DNA from: DASUGC01 sp035606665 | Lineage (GTDB): Bacteria > Acidobacteriota > Vicinamibacteria > Vicinamibacterales > SCN-69-37 | NCBI GenBank assembly: GCA_035606665.1 | Contig: DATNEY010000032.1 | Location: 124,001 to 188,000 of the forward strand | DNA: 64,000 nt | Reading direction: 5' to 3' | Shown here: positions 1 to 7,159 of the stretch, piece after piece | How the letters are laid out: each line of letters starts with the position of its first letter | Position numbering within the stretch: the first letter of the stretch is position 1 | Notes under the pieces: generated by a model | What the model was told of the DNA's origin: nothing | Databases searched by the model: none | The model's input: only the letters and a program-made list of their open reading frames with translations | Translations under genes and position numbers: made by a program

Positions 1-549
1 GACACGCTGCTTGAACTGGCGGAGCGCCCGATCGTTGAGGCGATGCGCGAGTTCAGGCTGTCCGGCGATGATGACGGACAGGAGTTTCTCCTCGTTCGTC
101 TCGATGTTCGCGAGCAGCCGTATCTCTTCGAGCAATTCGAGGGGCAGGCTCTGGGCCTCGTCGACGATCAGCACCGTCCGCTCGCCCGCGGCATTGCGCG
201 CGAGCAGCAGTCTCTCGAGCTCCGTCAGCATCGCGGCCTTCGAGGCCATGGCCTCTCGCGACAGCCCGAAGTTCGTGGCGAGCATTTCGTTGAACTCGCT
301 CTTGCTGAGCGTCGGGTTGTGCAGGTTGACGATGTGAACGCGCCCCGGCAACCGATCGATTGCCGTCCGAATCATCGTCGTCTTGCCGGAGCCCGCCTCG
401 CCAATGAGCAGGGTGATGCCCTTGCGGCTGGCGATGCCGTACTCCAGATTCAGGAGCACCTCGCGGTGAGACTCCGTCATCACCACGTACTTCGGGTTCG
501 GCGTCAGATCGAACGGGCGTTCGCGCAGTCCGAAAAACGATTCGTACAT
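1..549 (-). CDS. ExeA/GspA-like AAA ATPase of an exopolysaccharide locus (3' end outside window)
   Basis: The frame is open from the ATG at 549 to the window edge (183 residues seen). The N-terminus MYESFFGLRERPFDLTPNP is the signature start of the ExeA/GspA-like ATPases found beside Wzz-type genes in exopolysaccharide/PEP-CTERM (XrtA) loci. Walker A GEAGSGKTT lies near residues 51-59 and Walker B VLIVDEAQ near 125-132, followed by a sensor-like IIAGQPEL. It starts 7 bases after the stop of the chain-length protein and is the last visible gene of the operon. Family members are thought to couple ATP hydrolysis to polymer export or assembly; that role is taken from the family and not shown here. 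No XrtA exosortase is visible, so membership of a true PEP-CTERM system is open. Confidence 0.85.
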   Translation of the reverse strand, partial: MYESFFGLRERPFDLTPNPKYVVMTESHREVLLNLEYGIASRKGITLLIGEAGSGKTTMIRTAIDRLPGRVHIVNLHNPTLSKSEFNEMLATNFGLSREAMASKAAMLTELERLLLARNAAGERTVLIVDEAQSLPLELLEEIRLLANIETNEEKLLSVIIAGQPELAHRLNDRALRQFKQRV

Positions 550-556
550 CAGTCCC

Positions 557-2137
557 TCACCGGAGGAAGACGAACGCGTACGCCACCACCGCGAAACAGA
601 CCGCGGCCGTGCTGCCAAAGCCGACATTCATGAAGAGCCGCCGCCTGAACTGCGAGCGGCGCTCGGCATCCGACTGCATCAGCGGCACGACAGCGAGCAC
701 CGGAAGACCGATGACGCCGGAGAGCTCCGTGTCGGACTTGAAGCTCGTGTCGCGGTACTCGAGCAGCACCACGAAACACACGCCGAGCGCGAGCCCGGCC
801 GCCAGGCCGAAAACGTTGAAGACGAGGCGGTTCGGGCTGGACGGACGCTGCGGCAGGTTCGCCGGATCCAGCAGGTTGAACTGCTCGCCGATCTGCCGGC
901 GCTCGAGGTTCACGGCCGACGAAGCCGTTTCGCGCTTGGTGATGTAGCTCTGATAGATGCCCGAGATGGTGCTGTAGTCGCGCTGCAATTCCACGAGTTC
1001 TGCCGCGCGCAGCGGCGAGCGGTCGATCTTGGCCTGGTAGTCGGCCATCTTCGCCTTGATCACCTTCTCGTTCGCCTCGCGCGCCGCGATCTGAGAGTTC
1101 AGCGTGTCGAGCTCGCGCCGATAGCTCTCGAGTTGCTGCTGCCGTTTGATCTCCAGCGGGGAAAGACCGGCGGTCGACGCGGCTGAACCAACCGGCGCAC
1201 GCAGCGCCTCCGCGGCAGCTTCCTTCTGCGCCTGCTTCAGCTTGCGTTCGGTATCGATGTACTTCCAATGATCCGGCTTGAGGCCCTGCCCGAGGACCTG
1301 ATCGAACGCCTGCTGCGCGAGCATGAGACGCTGGGCCGCCGGTCCCGCGGGAGTCGCTGGATCGGGAGCCGTGACCGGAAGGGTCGCCGTGGCCACGGAC
1401 GTGTCGACTTTCTCGAGCTGGGCGATCAGGGCTTCGACGGTCTGCCGCCGGTTCATGTCCTGGGACTGCGACTGGGCGTTTCCGTTCAACTGATTCTGAA
1501 GACCTTGGATGGCGATCGTGTTCGAGTTCACCTGTTCCGGCAACTCGCCCGCGTACTGGATCTTGTATTTCGTGAGCTTGTCCTCGATGTCGTTCAACTG
1601 GCGCTTCTTGTCCTCGGCCTCGCCTTCCACGTAGGCACTCGTGCCTTCGGCCCGGCGAACGCTGTCCTTGAGGCTCTCTTCGATGAAGTAGCCCGCGATC
1701 TTCTCCGTCACATTCCTGACGGTGACCGGATTGTCACCGACGTACCTGACGGTGAAGACATCGCCCTTCTGAGGCGCCACGTTGATGTCGCGGCGCATGT
1801 CCGCGACGATGTCCTCCATGATGTCGGTCTTCTGCCTGTCGGGATAGAGATTGAATTCCTTGACCAGGCGCTCCAGCCGCGTGCGGCTGAGGATGACCTG
1901 CTCGGTCGCGCGGAGCCGGTCGTTCAGCGTCGCCACCGTCGGAGGCTTCATGATCGTGTCCGGCACCTTGGGAGGCACGACCTGAATCTTCGCGACGGAC
2001 TCGTACTTGTCGGGCAGCAGCCGCGCAACACCTGCGGTCGTCGCCGCGACCACGCCCCATGGAATGATCACCAGCCACATCCGCTTGCGGAAGATCTGCA
2101 GAAAGTCTTCGGGCTTGTAGGTCTTACCGGGAAGCAT
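557..2137 (-). CDS. Wzz/GNVR-type polysaccharide chain-length determinant
   Basis: About 526 residues. I start at the ATG at 2137 (MLPGKTYKPEDFLQIFRKR), which has a GAGGAG ribosome site just upstream; a longer frame to 2215 lacks support. The layout is a basic N-terminus, a first membrane segment near residues 22-40 (MWLVIIPWGVVAATTAGVA), a long coiled-coil-rich periplasmic region with an alanine/proline-rich insert, then a second membrane segment in the last 90 residues. A further hydrophobic stretch ends the protein (VCFAVVAYAFVFL). This matches GNVR-domain Wzz proteins, which set the length of exported polysaccharide in the inner membrane. The ORF overlaps the barrel gene upstream by 14 bases and is followed after 7 bases by the ATPase, so the three are probably translationally coupled. 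Confidence 0.88.
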   Translation of the reverse strand: MLPGKTYKPEDFLQIFRKRMWLVIIPWGVVAATTAGVARLLPDKYESVAKIQVVPPKVPDTIMKPPTVATLNDRLRATEQVILSRTRLERLVKEFNLYPDRQKTDIMEDIVADMRRDINVAPQKGDVFTVRYVGDNPVTVRNVTEKIAGYFIEESLKDSVRRAEGTSAYVEGEAEDKKRQLNDIEDKLTKYKIQYAGELPEQVNSNTIAIQGLQNQLNGNAQSQSQDMNRRQTVEALIAQLEKVDTSVATATLPVTAPDPATPAGPAAQRLMLAQQAFDQVLGQGLKPDHWKYIDTERKLKQAQKEAAAEALRAPVGSAASTAGLSPLEIKRQQQLESYRRELDTLNSQIAAREANEKVIKAKMADYQAKIDRSPLRAAELVELQRDYSTISGIYQSYITKRETASSAVNLERRQIGEQFNLLDPANLPQRPSSPNRLVFNVFGLAAGLALGVCFVVLLEYRDTSFKSDTELSGVIGLPVLAVVPLMQSDAERRSQFRRRLFMNVGFGSTAAVCFAVVAYAFVFLR

Positions 2138-3473
2138 TGGGTCTCCTCGCGCGCGTGATGAGCGGAACCCACAAGTCCAGTGAGGCCCGCACGGTGTGGC
2201 GATCCGCATTGGCACGCAGCCCGATCGGCAGCGCTGCAGGATCGCCGAATCTGTAGTGACGGTAGGCGTAGTGCACCGACACGCCCGTCGTGCGCGTCAG
2301 CGCCGTACGGACCGACGCGTTGCCGGTGGCGACCTTATAGGACGAGCCGCCGGCGCCGCTGAGGCCAGCACCGACGTTGCCGGAGACGAAACCGCCGCCT
2401 GCGCTCACCTGGACGCGCCGGCCGAGATCGCCGCTCACGCCTGCGCTGACGGAATCGATGATGACCGGCAGGCCCAGGCCCTGGCTGTAGTCGACGCCGC
2501 GATGGAAACTCAGGCTCGAGGTCCAGCTCCGGCCGATCTCGTAAGAAAGAGTGGAATGACCGGTCAGGACGTAGTGCAGGTCTCCGCCCTCAGTGCGGGC
2601 ACCGGACACACCGGTTGAGAAACCGAATGTGAGACGGCGCGTCAGGGAAATCGCACGCCCCAGATCGAGTCCGCCGTCCGCCATCAAGCCGTCGTAGGTT
2701 GTTTTCGTTCCCGCGGCACCGTACCGCGACGACACCGTGCCATAGGCAACACGCAGTCGCGCACCGCGGAAGAGTGAATAGTAGATACCGGCGGACAGAG
2801 TGTCCGTGTAGGACTTTGTGGAGGTGCCGTACCAGCCGCCGTGCTGGTGGTGTCCGTAGGAGGCCGACAGCCCGATGCGCTGCGTGATGCTCTGGTTGAA
2901 CGAGGCGCTTGTGTTGACCGACAGGCTGCTGCCCGTCCCGGTCGCGCCGCTCAAGTCCATCAACGGATCAATGGCCTCGCCGGCGGCATACCAGGAACCG
3001 TAGAGCATTCCCAGGTTGTGGGGCTGGCGCGACACCGAAGTCGACGCCGCAAGTGAAGTCTTGGTTGTCAGCTGCGATGACACGAAAGCCTGTGCGCCAG
3101 CCGATTGCGTGAAGTCGTCCGTCTGATTCCGGTAGCGGAAGTGCGATCCGAGTGTCGCGCCGGCCTGAATCTTCTCCCACAACAGGCCATAGCTGAGGCT
3201 CGCCGAGCCGTTCCCGTAGCTCCCCGAGCGATCGGGCTGGATGATAGGCGGCTGCCCCGGCCCACCGTTCGCGGGACCGCCCTTGTCCTTGTCATAGCCG
3301 GCGCCAAACGAGAGGTTCAGCACGAGTTGCTGGCCCGTGTCGCCACTGCCGTTGGCGAACAGGCCACGCACAGGCCGCCCCTGGCGCTGCTTGGGCTGCG
3401 CGAGCTGTGCGGATGCCGGCACGGCGACCGCAAGGGCCGCGAGGAGCATCGCGAACGTTGATACGCGCTTCAT
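2124..3473 (-). CDS. Outer-membrane beta-barrel protein of the exopolysaccharide operon
   Basis: 449 residues from the ATG at 3473 (MKRVSTFAMLLAALAVAV); a TTG 15 bases upstream is less likely. A clear signal peptide ends in PASAQ. The rest is a series of alternating polar/aromatic strands with many Gly, Ser, Thr and Tyr residues, ending in a strand with RASLDLWVPL. This is typical of barrels encoded between Wza-like and Wzz-like genes in exopolysaccharide clusters, where they are proposed to form or assist the outer-membrane exit. No enzyme motif is seen. The gene ends inside the start of the chain-length gene. Confidence 0.72.
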   Translation of the reverse strand: MKRVSTFAMLLAALAVAVPASAQLAQPKQRQGRPVRGLFANGSGDTGQQLVLNLSFGAGYDKDKGGPANGGPGQPPIIQPDRSGSYGNGSASLSYGLLWEKIQAGATLGSHFRYRNQTDDFTQSAGAQAFVSSQLTTKTSLAASTSVSRQPHNLGMLYGSWYAAGEAIDPLMDLSGATGTGSSLSVNTSASFNQSITQRIGLSASYGHHQHGGWYGTSTKSYTDTLSAGIYYSLFRGARLRVAYGTVSSRYGAAGTKTTYDGLMADGGLDLGRAISLTRRLTFGFSTGVSGARTEGGDLHYVLTGHSTLSYEIGRSWTSSLSFHRGVDYSQGLGLPVIIDSVSAGVSGDLGRRVQVSAGGGFVSGNVGAGLSGAGGSSYKVATGNASVRTALTRTTGVSVHYAYRHYRFGDPAALPIGLRANADRHTVRASLDLWVPLITRARRPNASR

Positions 3474-3509
3474 CACGTGTCTCTTCAAGACCTGATTCGA
3501 TCCCGGCTT

Positions 3510-4169
3510 CTAGCCACCGCGCACGATGATCGTGTCGCCGGGATTGATCACGATGTCGTTCTTCCGCAGATTCTTGCCCTGCATCAACTCGTCGTAGTTG
3601 ATGAACCAGGTCACCGGATCGCCGTTCGGCTTCTTCTGCGTGCTGCTAATGACCAGAATCTTTTTCTTGTCCGCGAATTCCTGCAGGCCGCCCGCGATAG
3701 TGATGAGCTGAGAAATCCTCATCTCCCCGATGATGGGATAGGCACCCACACGGTTGACGGCGCCCTGAACGAAAGCCATGCGGCTGTTGATCGCCTTCAT
3801 CTCGACGAAGACCTCGGGAACCGGGTCCTCATAGAACCGCTTCAGCTCGGTCTTGACCTTCTTCTTGAGCTCCTCGGGCTTGAGGCCGGCCACGACGATC
3901 TCGTCGATCTGGAGCATCGTGATCTTGCCGTCGGGCCGGACGACGAAGTCACCCGACATTTCCGGCGAACCAACGACAACAATCCGGACGACGTCCGCAG
4001 CGCCGATCGCGTATTCCTCGACCTTCGGCGGTGGAGGAATCACAGGCGCGCCCGGCTTTGCCTGGACACCCGTCGTCGCCGGCTTTTGCCCGCCACCCTG
4101 CGCCGACACTGCGGCGACCGTAAATGCCGCGACGACCACTGCAGCCATCATTACCTTGAGGTGTCTCAT
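3510..4169 (-). CDS. Wza-like polysaccharide export protein (SLBB)
   Basis: 219 residues with a Sec signal peptide (VAAFTVAAVSAQGG, no lipobox) followed by the polysaccharide biosynthesis/export domain starting at YAIGAADVVRIVVVGSPEM and a soluble-ligand-binding beta-grasp region (RISQLITIAGGLQEF). It ends in GDTIIVRGG. This is the periplasmic/outer-membrane export component acting with the Wzz-like protein encoded two genes downstream. It is shorter than classical Wza (about 380 residues) because it has a single SLBB and no C-terminal transmembrane helix, which is normal for this clade. The ATG at 4169 has a good upstream AGGACACGGAG. Confidence 0.86.
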   Translation of the reverse strand: MRHLKVMMAAVVVAAFTVAAVSAQGGGQKPATTGVQAKPGAPVIPPPPKVEEYAIGAADVVRIVVVGSPEMSGDFVVRPDGKITMLQIDEIVVAGLKPEELKKKVKTELKRFYEDPVPEVFVEMKAINSRMAFVQGAVNRVGAYPIIGEMRISQLITIAGGLQEFADKKKILVISSTQKKPNGDPVTWFINYDELMQGKNLRKNDIVINPGDTIIVRGG

Positions 4170-4191
4170 CTCCGTGTCCTCTATCTGTTCG

Positions 4192-4227
4192 CGTCGTTCC
4201 CGTCGTTGACGTCGTTCGCGTCGTTAT
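4192..4227. repeat. Period-9 tandem repeat (CGTCGTTnn)
   Basis: Four consecutive 9-bp units beginning CGTCGTT lie at 4192, 4201, 4210 and 4219, preceded by GTTCG. They fill most of the 54-bp gap between the activator stop codon and the Wza-like gene and run into that stop codon. The related word GTTCGCGTCGTT occurs twice on the other strand at 42380-42411. Confidence 0.8.
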
Positions 4228-5513
4228 CTGTATTCCTTGAACGGCAGCTGGCAGTCGTGCTTTCTGAGGAAGTTGAGGAAGCGCTTGTAGTCGGTCGCAT
4301 CCATGTTGAACAGCCTCAGCACGATCTTGTAGTTGCCCCTCGCTTCTTCCAGTCCCTTGTGCACGAGGTCCCGGACGTTCGCCCGGGTGATCTCGCGATT
4401 CATATAAAGGGGGTAAACCAGGTTCCAAAATGACTCGCGTTCTTCAACGAGCTTCTTGAACAGCTCGTCGGCCACCGTCCTCCGCCGCTCCCGCCCTGGG
4501 CGCCCCGGCCCGGAGGGATTGCGAATCTCCTGGGGCAGGTCCTCGAGCTGAACGATTTCGCGCCGGCCGGTCACGACCAGGCGTTCAACCACGTTCTCGA
4601 CCTGCCGGACATTGCCCGGCCAGGAGTATTCACACAGCGCGTCCATTGCCATTTTTGAAATGGCTCTTACAGGACTGTGACTGTTGATGCCGTTTACGGA
4701 GCCATTCCCTATGGCCAGGCCGTTCGCGGCCAAGTTTGTATTGCGAATCCCGTTCCCAGTTTCAGCCGGGACCGCGGGGGCTGTGAAATTCCGTGCAGAC
4801 ACGTTACCGGTCCTGGACTCGAAGAGGTCGCGAGCCTCGCTGGCCAGGTCTTCCATCTCAGGGATCTCGCCGGTCTCGTCGAACCCGTCCGCCTTGGAAT
4901 CGAGGCTTCGGGACCCGGTAAACCGAGCCAGGAAGTGGTCGATCAGCTGCGGGATGTCCTCGCGGCGCTCGCGGAGCGGCGTCACTTCAATGTGAATGAC
5001 GTTGATGCGATAGAAGAGATCCTCGCGAAACTGGCCCAGGGTAATGAGCTCGCGCAGATTGCGGTTGGTCGCCGACATGACCCGCACATCTGTGGCGCGA
5101 ACTACCCTTTCTGCGCCCACTTTCTGGATTTCGCCCGTTTCGAGGAATCGCAGCAGAAGCCCCTGCATGCGGAGCGTCATCTCTCCGATCTCGTCGAGGA
5201 AGATGGTGCCGTGATCGGCCATCTCGAGCTTGCCCGGCTTGTCGCGATAGGCACCCGTGAAACTGCCTTTGACGTGTCCGAAAAGCTCGGACTCGAGAAG
5301 GGTCTCGGGAATGCCGGCGCAGTTGACGGGTACGAACGTCTTGGCTCTGGTGCTGCTGTCGTTGATTGCCCGGGCCACGACTTCCTTGCCCGAGCCGCTT
5401 TCGCCGGTGATCAGCACCTTGGCATCCGAGCGAGCCACGCGCTCGACTTCGGCTTTCAGATCCGAAATCGCCTTGCTCTGTCCGATGAGTTGAACCGGGC
5501 CCTTTTGGCGCAT
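4224..5513 (-). CDS. Sigma-54-dependent activator (AAA+) without receiver domain, EPS operon
   Basis: 429 residues from the ATG at 5513 (a GTG directly before it is in frame). The AAA+ sigma-54-interaction domain starts almost at residue 1: Walker A GESGSGKE near 37-44, the sigma-54 loop as GSFTGA near 83-88, and Walker B TIFLDEIGE near 103-111. There is no N-terminal receiver or GAF domain. A low-complexity insert of roughly 100 residues rich in Asn, Gly and Ser separates the ATPase core from the WPGNVRQVENVVERL segment. The C-terminus (FNMDATDYKRFLNFLRKHD) looks like a divergent Fis-type helix-turn-helix. It heads the exopolysaccharide operon and has a -24/-12 element upstream, which suggests autoregulation. 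PrsR-type activators regulate comparable loci elsewhere. Confidence 0.87.
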   Translation of the reverse strand: MRQKGPVQLIGQSKAISDLKAEVERVARSDAKVLITGESGSGKEVVARAINDSSTRAKTFVPVNCAGIPETLLESELFGHVKGSFTGAYRDKPGKLEMADHGTIFLDEIGEMTLRMQGLLLRFLETGEIQKVGAERVVRATDVRVMSATNRNLRELITLGQFREDLFYRINVIHIEVTPLRERREDIPQLIDHFLARFTGSRSLDSKADGFDETGEIPEMEDLASEARDLFESRTGNVSARNFTAPAVPAETGNGIRNTNLAANGLAIGNGSVNGINSHSPVRAISKMAMDALCEYSWPGNVRQVENVVERLVVTGRREIVQLEDLPQEIRNPSGPGRPGRERRRTVADELFKKLVEERESFWNLVYPLYMNREITRANVRDLVHKGLEEARGNYKIVLRLFNMDATDYKRFLNFLRKHDCQLPFKEYR

Positions 5514-5952
5514 CACAACTCCGAAGATAAAAGTCCGTTCACCGGGAGTGCAAAGCCTTGCCCATCGGGTAGTCTTTCGACCGATGCGGCTATCGCATTG
5601 CGGTACAGGCGATTAGGGCGTTGAGTGCAATCCCGGGCAGTGTCGCTGGGAGGCCGAGAATTACCTGCCAGTCCCTTCAGTGACGAAAAATGTCTGCTCT
5701 ACGGGTGACTTTTACCTGCGCAGAATCGACTAACCAGTACCGATGGAGCCCCTCGCGAACGTCAAGAACACGACGATAAACTGCAGTGCGGCGGCTACTT
5801 GGCGTAACGAGAGTATTACATGTTCGTTCGTTGACGAAAGTCTCGCTGGAACAGTAGTATCGGTCTCCGCCGAAGTCTTACTTTTGCGGACAATCGGGGT
5901 CTAAGTCGGCATCCCGTCTGCTCGAGACAGTTCAGTCCTGGAGAACCCGTAA
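5514..5952. other. Divergent, lower-GC intergenic region between two sigma-54 activator genes
   Basis: 439 bases without a convincing reading frame. It separates the two divergently transcribed paralogous activators and looks less GC-rich than the genes. It contains the minus-strand -24/-12 element at 5549-5564. On the plus strand only a weak GG-N10-GC match is seen near 5792-5806. I see no riboswitch or terminator; enhancer sites for the activators are the likely additional content. Confidence 0.6.
5549..5564 (-). promoter_or_regulatory. Candidate sigma-54 (-24/-12) promoter upstream of EPS operon
   Basis: On the minus strand the sequence reads TGGGCAAGGCTTTGCA. It has TGG at -24 and TTGCA at -12 with exactly 10 bases between the invariant GG and GC, the sigma-54 spacing. 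Transcription would begin about 26 bases before the activator ATG at 5513. The regulated operon is headed by a sigma-54 activator. Confidence 0.65.
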
Positions 5953-7125
5953 TTGGCAATCGTCACGAACCGGCAGCCAGAAGTCAGACTGATCGGCCGG
6001 AGCGCCGCTATCCAGGCGCTCGAGGCCGAGATCGAGTCGGCTGCCCGCTCCGATGCCAAGGTCCTCATAACCGGTGAGACGGGCGTCGGTAAGGAAGTGG
6101 TCTCCCGGCTCATCCACCATCGGAGCGCGAGGGCCGCCGCCGGCCTCGTGACGCTCAACTGCGCCGGCCTTCCCGACTCGCTTCTTGAATCCGAGCTCTT
6201 CGGCCACGTCCGAGGCAGCTTCACTGGCGCCTACCGCGACAAGCCCGGCCTGCTGGAGATGGCGCCGAACGGCACCGTATTCCTTGATGAAGTCGGCGAA
6301 ATGAGCATGCGGATGCAGGTGGTCCTGCTCCGCTTTCTCGAGTCTGGAGAGATCCAGCGCGTTGGCGCGGATCGGTCGCATACGCGCGTCAATGTCCGGC
6401 TCGTGACGGCGACCAACCGTGACCTGGAAAAGGAAATCGCGTCGGGTGCATTTCGCGAGGATCTGTATTTCCGCCTGAACGTGATCCGCTTCAGCATCCC
6501 GCCGCTTCGGGAGCGAACCGAGGACGTGCCGCTGCTCGTGCGGTACTACTCCGACTCGTTCAGCCAGACCCACAAAGTGCCGCCGTTGGAGTTGAGCGAT
6601 GAGGCACTGGCCGCGCTGATGGCGTACCGCTGGCCCGGTAACATCCGCGAGCTCAAGAATGTGGTCGAGCGCGTCGTCCTCAAGGCCGGCGGCCGTCCCG
6701 TGAAGGTTTCAGACCTGCCGCCCGAGGTCCTGAAGGCCGGCACGGTGTCACCGCCAGCTACTGAAACAGCAGGCGCAGCGCCACTGCCTGGAGATTCATT
6801 GGACGGGGGCCCCGGCAGCACCGCACGTTCGGACGAACTCGCGGCCGCGATGATCAAGCAGGGCGAGTCATTCTGGTCTGCGGTGTACCCAATCTTCATG
6901 TCCCGCGACCTGACACGCACGGACCTGCGCCGCATCATCCAGATCGGACTCGAGACGACGAATGGGAACTACCGCCTGCTGGTGCAGCTCTTCAACATGG
7001 CGCCGCAGGATTACAAACGGTTCCTGAGTTTCCTGCGCAAACACGACTGCCATCTGCCGTTCCAGCGCTTCCGCGCGGTTCCGACGCGGCTGCAGCAGGG
7101 ACAAGGCGTCCCACCGCGACCGTAG
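5953..7125 (+). CDS. Second sigma-54-dependent activator, paralogue of the one at 4224-5513
   Basis: 390 residues. The start is a TTG at 5953, directly after an in-frame TAA, with GGAGA about 10 bases upstream; no ATG is available near the domain start. AAA+ motifs: Walker A GETGVGKE (about 41-48), GSFTGA (about 88-93), Walker B TVFLDEVGE. WPGNIRELKNVVERV follows and then a proline-rich linker. The last 80 residues match the first activator closely (ESFWSAVYPIFMSRDLTR, FNMAPQDYKRFLSFLRKHD, LPF), forming a shared DNA-binding-like tail. As in the first copy there is no sensory domain, so activity may be governed by expression level or a partner. The pair probably co-regulates the polysaccharide genes. 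Confidence 0.86.
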   Translation: MAIVTNRQPEVRLIGRSAAIQALEAEIESAARSDAKVLITGETGVGKEVVSRLIHHRSARAAAGLVTLNCAGLPDSLLESELFGHVRGSFTGAYRDKPGLLEMAPNGTVFLDEVGEMSMRMQVVLLRFLESGEIQRVGADRSHTRVNVRLVTATNRDLEKEIASGAFREDLYFRLNVIRFSIPPLRERTEDVPLLVRYYSDSFSQTHKVPPLELSDEALAALMAYRWPGNIRELKNVVERVVLKAGGRPVKVSDLPPEVLKAGTVSPPATETAGAAPLPGDSLDGGPGSTARSDELAAAMIKQGESFWSAVYPIFMSRDLTRTDLRRIIQIGLETTNGNYRLLVQLFNMAPQDYKRFLSFLRKHDCHLPFQRFRAVPTRLQQGQGVPPRP

Positions 7126-7139
7126 CCGGCGCGTCGAAT

Positions 7140-7159
7140 GCCGGGCCTGAAGGCCCGGC
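7140..7159. repeat. GC-rich hairpin element between convergent genes
   Basis: GCCGGGCC-tgaa-GGCCCGGC forms an 8-bp perfect stem with a tetraloop between the stop codons of convergent genes. There is no T-tract. A related hairpin with the same GCCCGGCCTAC end lies at 57988-58010, so this is a dispersed element that may double as a bidirectional terminator. Confidence 0.6.

Noticed and set aside
549..1268. 239-residue minus-strand frame inside the chain-length gene
   Set aside because: Arg/Ala-rich shadow of the Wzz-like gene in another frame; no motif and no ribosome site.
4192..4227. Possible CRISPR or integron-type repeat
   Set aside because: Units are 9 bp and directly adjacent without spacers.
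3477..4433. Long plus-strand frame opposite the Wza-like gene
   Set aside because: Antisense shadow with no recognisable domain; the minus-strand gene is clearly real.
5786..5806. Plus-strand sigma-54 promoter for the second activator
   Set aside because: GG-N10-GC spacing exists but the -24 and -12 flanking bases are poor.
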